A DNA stretch of 64,000 nucleotides, from positions 17,112,854-17,176,853 of the forward strand of contig CP093830.1 in the NCBI GenBank assembly GCA_033063855.1, given 5' to 3'. The notes beneath the pieces were generated by a model, which was given only the letters and a program-made list of their open reading frames with translations, had not been told where the DNA came from and made no database searches. The stretch comes from Smittia aterrima. Its lineage: Eukaryota > Arthropoda > Insecta > Diptera > Chironomidae. Every line of letters begins with the position of its first letter. Position 1 is the stretch's first letter. Made by a program: the position numbers and the translations under genes. Positions 59,820-64,000 of this stretch are shown in pieces.

Positions 59820-60658
59820 GAGTAGCACGGGCCAGATCCGAAGCTTACGCCGCCATCAAACAAAAACATTTTCATCGTAACATTTGGAGTTCTACTTTCG
59901 GGAATAAGATTTCTCGAATCGCGCAGAAGAAATCGAAACAGTTTAAAATAATAACTCATGAACGTTTGCGAGCCCATCGCGAACATTTTTTGTACATTTT
60001 CATCTTGATTCGAATTAAATTTTTTTTTTCGTCTAATTGCTCGTAAGACAACACTTAAGTGTAATTTGATCGATAAGATATAAGGCATAATGTGAGAATA
60101 TTTTTGGAAAAAGTTGATCCTTTCAACATCCGCGGACACTTTTAAGAAGAGTTTTTGTGTTGCTTAATCCAGCGATTTTGTTTCGATTTCTGTCTTTGTC
60201 GATCTTTGATGGCAACGGAAGAGATAAACGGTGTTGTCGTGGTTGCATAGAATTCATCTCAGCAGCTTTGACAATCTTCAAATGATCATCGTCTTACACA
60301 AAGAGTAAAATTCCGTTGCTCAACTTTGAGACGAGACTGAACCCTTTTCAAGAATATCATGAACTTTAAATAATTTTCACTCCAAGGATTCTTGGACAAT
60401 TTTCTTTCTCATCGACAATTGAAAGATGCTTAGGATGTTTAAGTATAAAGAATTATAATTTCACAAGTAAATGTAAAGAATTAATGATACAACAAGAATT
60501 AATGAGATAAACCTTCTAATTAAGGCCAACTTTCTAAGTGGAGATGAAATCAGTTTTAATTTTGAGAAGAAATAAAGAGATGTAGTTCAAAGTATTAAGT
60601 GAAATGTGAGCGCGTTCGTCACTAATTTATTCAACTGTTTTCGGAAAAATTCTACATT
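59820..60658. other. Convergent 3' ends, pho / SF1
   Basis: About 840 bp of 3' UTR sequence for both genes. AATAAA near 60570 suits the pho transcript, leaving a UTR of about 750 nt. Nothing else recognised. Confidence 0.5.
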
Positions 60659-63600
60659 TTAATCTGCTGGAGGCGGCGGAGGTGGGACTAGGAAGCTGCT
60701 AGGTAAGGGAGGCTGAGCTGCAGCAGAGTTCCAAGGGAACGCTTGCATTGGCGGGGGAACAGACCAATTCTTTTTTCCGAAGCGATTGTCTTCTTCGAAG
60801 CTTCCAAATGTTCCTGGAGGAGCAAGATCTGTGCCAGGAGGAGGAGGAATTCCTTGACTGTAATAAAAAGATATTAGTAATGAAGTTAAAAAGGTTTGTA
60901 AACGTTTAATTACCCAATGCCTGAGCTAATTGGAGGATGAATGCCAGGAGCTAAAGAAGTCATAGGCGGCAAAGGAGGATTTGCATTCCATGGCGTATGC
61001 ATTGGCGGCGGATACTGGCCCATTGGATGCGCAGGAGGCATTGGTAATGGAGGATTTGGTGCGCTGTGAACAAAAGATTTGTTATAAACAAAAGAATATT
61101 AAAGAAAGAAATTATAAATTTACTGTTGATTCTGATGCCATGGCGGTGGAACTGAATTTTGAACAATTGGTTGGCTCGGAGGAGGAGCGCAGATTTGCCT
61201 TGGTGCTTGTTGATGTCTGGGATTGTCGAAGATTGAATAAGGTCGATTCACTGGTTGTACAGGTTCACGTTGAACCGGTTCCTGCGGTTGAACTTCCCCA
61301 AGTTCAGCCATCAAACTCAAATATTCTTCATCGATTTTCGCTTGATTGTTGCTTCCTTCAACACCTCCCATTCCTGGACGCTTTTGTTTACAATCTTTCG
61401 CAATATGACCAGCGCCGCCTAAAAGAAAATATTTTATTAATTTTCAGGATATTTGAAAGAATTTAATTGATCTTACCACAAGCAGAACAAACAATGTTAT
61501 TCGTAACATTCGGCTTATCAGGACAAAGCCAACTTTTGTGTTCAGTGCTTCCGCAATTTGAACATCTCGCGTTGTCAGTTTCACGCAAAGTTCCATTAAG
61601 CTGAGCAAGTTCACGTAATTGCATTCGACGTAAATCGTTGTGTCCTTCTGGAACTTCAATCCCTTGAGTGATCACTTCTTTGATCTTGTCAACAGCTTTT
61701 TTGACAGCTTCTGGATTGCTTGCAGTGATGAAAGCATGCAGAGGTTCGTCTTCTCCTGGCAATGGCTGACCATCTTTCCTTCCAACTTTGCCTTCCTTGA
61801 CTGATCCTTTTCCTCGAATAATTATTTTCGCTCCAGTTTCCTTCTCCATAGCTTTCAAAGTATTTCCACGAGGTCCTATAAGCAGCCCAACAAAGTTGAT
61901 ATCAGGATGTTCCTCTTGTGGAATCAAAACCTTGTCGCTGACACGAAGAACTGGAGGCTTATAGTCAGCCGGAGGTTTGAAGTCTGGATTCATGCATTGC
62001 ATTCGAGTGATGAGCATATGACGTTGTTCTTCCAACTTCTTTCTCGTTCGGAACTCCCTTGTGTTCAAGCGCTTGCCATCAGAAGAGTAGATCGGCTCAG
62101 GAGATGGTGATCTGTGTGTGAGAAAAGTCGTCAGAATCTGCTTTCTACGCTTTGCTATTATTCCTAAAAAGGGACGATGTACAAAGAAAGTTCGCGGTTT
62201 TGGGGCTCAGACAAGACGGACAGACTCGCGGAACGTTAAAAAAAGAAAGCTGTAGCAGAAAGCATCTAAAAGACAAAAGAAATCTTGATTAATTGATCAG
62301 CAAACTGATAAGGAATGGAAAAGTGATTTGTAAAATTATCTGTGAACGAAAGTTTTTGATTATTCCACCGGCAACAACTGCTTAGGGGGGATGTTCTCAT
62401 GTGTTGATTATGCTGTCAAACCTTTCTTCCAGATTATGTGCGATGCCCAGATCTCCTGTTCGAAGCTTCCGACTGATTTCTTCAATTTGCAGCTGAACTG
62501 TAATCAGAATTGGATTAGAAAAAATCGAGGCGAAATGCCCCATCATTAATAAGATTGTTAAAACTGCTATAAAATGTATAAACATCAATAAGTCAAAACC
62601 ACGAAATAAAAATCATTTTTCTTCACAGTCAAAGCTTTGAAGAGATCGAATGTCTTGAACTCAAAGCTTAAGTTTAACAGTTACTCTGATTTGTTGACCA
62701 TACAAATGCATGCAATCATTCATTCAGCCATCCCCTTACTCCTGATGTAAATACTTACAACAACAACCCCAAACCCTCAATCCTAACACTCAAGAACCAT
62801 TGTCAATCTAATCAATATTTTCTTTAGTTTGATGTGAAGATTTGTAAATAATAAAAAAAAATTATATCGAAAAGTTTTTCGTAGAACTGGAAAGAGTCAG
62901 TCAACTGATTATTCAATTATTGTGATTAATTAGTGAGAAAAATATTATTTTCTTTTCTGAAATGTCAAGTTTTGTGTTTCATTAATTCATCAATTGGTCT
63001 TTCTTTTTCCTAAATGGGGACGAAAAGATTGTTTGTGATTAGAATTGTCATTAATTAACTTAAACACCAAACATGTCGCTTCCAGCTATCTTTTCTTAAA
63101 ACGGTTCTCGGTAGGAATTTCTAAATTACACGGCGTAATCAGATATATCGTGTTTCAATTTTCTTGACTTCGATTTGTTTACGGAGTGGGGAATCATTGA
63201 TTAAAATAAAATATAATAAATTTGTGATTATCAGTGGCGAGATTATTACATTGAAAGGTAATGCAGATTGGATAGAAATGAGATGAAGAGCTGAATAAAT
63301 TGATAATTACCTAAGTAAGCTTCCTGTTGATCTGGATTAAGATTTGATGGAAGAATTGTTGGCATTCCTGGTATAAATGTCTTCTCATTTCCATCGTTTG
63401 ATGAGGCCCAACGAGACTTTCGTTTGCGTTTCCTATCACCTCCGCTGTTACTGGCATCGCCTTGAACGCTGTTCTCATGTTCCATTGCCGCACGAAATTC
63501 ATCTAAAAAAAGATTTATTTTTAAACGTTTGTCATAAGAAGAATTAAATAAGACTCACCGTCATGACTGGATTCATTTCCATTCGATGCCATGCTATTTC

Positions 63601-63965
63601 CATTACTCGTTGTTTTCATTTTGTCGGTCAAATTTTTAGCTCTCAGTAGATCTTTGGCCTTTTGCGCTGCTATTGCTAAAGCAGTTGCATTCGGTCCTGC
63701 GGTAACTGCAGCTGACGTTGAGATTGAATGAAACAAATTACTGAAATCAGTTCGAACAGGTTCCGGCTGCGGCATATGATGGGCAATCGAATGAACAGTT
63801 GAATTCTGTGCCAGTCCTGATAACGAAGCTGAAAGAAATTGATTTATCTGAGCTTGCTGAATCGCCGACATGTCCATTTTCTGCACTGATGTCGTTGGCG
63901 GTGTATGACTTTTACGATGATGGGATCTCGAACGGCGAGAGCGCTCACGCGATTTGCTGCGGTTT
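60659..63965 (-). CDS. SF1: Splicing factor 1 / branchpoint-binding protein (partial, N-terminus outside window)
   Basis: Exons 63559-63965, 63311-63502, 62422-62497, 61477-62111, 61124-61418, 60914-61063 and 60659-60857, all in phase, give about 650 residues after an acceptor at 63966-63967; the first exon is off the right edge. Order: an arginine/serine-rich start (SKSRERSRRSRS), the U2AF65-binding motif with RKRKSRW, the helix-hairpin region ISRKLRTGDLGI, the SPSPEPIY phospho-motif, a KH-QUA2 domain (GLLIGPRGNTLKAM), two CCHC zinc knuckles (CSNCGSTEHKSWLC, then one ending HIAKDC) and a proline-rich tail ending PPPPPAD. It recognises the intron branchpoint in complex E. The intron at 62498-63310 is unusually long (813 bp) for this window. 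Confidence 0.95.
62498..63310 (-). other. Long intron of SF1
   Basis: 813 bp, over ten times the typical intron here, bounded by a donor AG|GTAATT at 63310 and an acceptor TTACAG at 62498. No nested gene or RNA recognised. Confidence 0.7.
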
Positions 63966-64000
63966 CTGTAAGATTCAGAAAATTAGAATTTCTTTCGATT

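Overview
The window is eukaryotic nuclear DNA, AT-rich and gene-dense, with short GT-AG introns (mostly 50-70 bp). Its gene content (myoinhibitory peptide precursors, a pickpocket channel, an odorant-receptor relic, a pleiohomeotic/YY1 factor, an O-fucosyltransferase ending in HEEL) points to an insect, most likely a lower dipteran with a compact genome, such as a non-biting midge. That placement is inference. No bacterial, viral, rRNA, tRNA or CRISPR feature was recognised.

Layout. 1-8340: three tandem M16 metalloprotease genes of nardilysin type, one reversed. 8588-11651: CCT8 (chaperonin subunit theta), divergent from a SNAPC1-like gene. 13733-14752: a compact VHS-FYVE-RING protein. 15540-16870: an odd acidic tryptophan-repeat ORF, a 45-bp-arm inverted repeat and an ATG-less K/N-rich ORF. 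18272-21581: two tandem Mip (allatostatin-B) precursors. 27841-29782: an equilibrative nucleoside transporter. 33721-37603: synaptojanin, divergent from enhancer of rudimentary (38079-38442). 38837-39148: a small secreted Cys-rich protein. 39501-39817: an odorant-receptor pseudogene fragment. 39915-43901: DNA ligase IV head-to-head with Rad51. 43987-46621: Nup43 head-to-head with O-fut1. 50893-52235: a pickpocket channel. 54219-55244: an intronless IER2/IER5-like gene. 58341-59819: a YY1/pleiohomeotic factor. 60659-63965: splicing factor 1, running off the right edge.

Most genes are conserved housekeeping or neuronal genes with clear orthologues, and I rebuilt their exon structures by hand from splice sites with phase checks. 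Several neighbours share promoters head-to-head (CCT8/SNAPC1-like, Lig4/Rad51, Nup43/O-fut1) or have overlapping convergent 3' ends. Points most worth a second look are the nardilysin-like cluster, the Mip duplication with a decaying third peptide in both copies, the VHS-FYVE-RING architecture, the protein with an aromatic residue at almost every fourth position, the nearby inverted repeat, the Lig4/Rad51 shared promoter with an E2F-type site, and the odorant-receptor relic. I found no evidence of a wholly new multi-gene system. The large intergenic blocks (21.6-27.8, 29.8-33.7, 46.6-50.9, 52.2-54.2 and 55.2-58.3 kb) show nothing I can support as coding.
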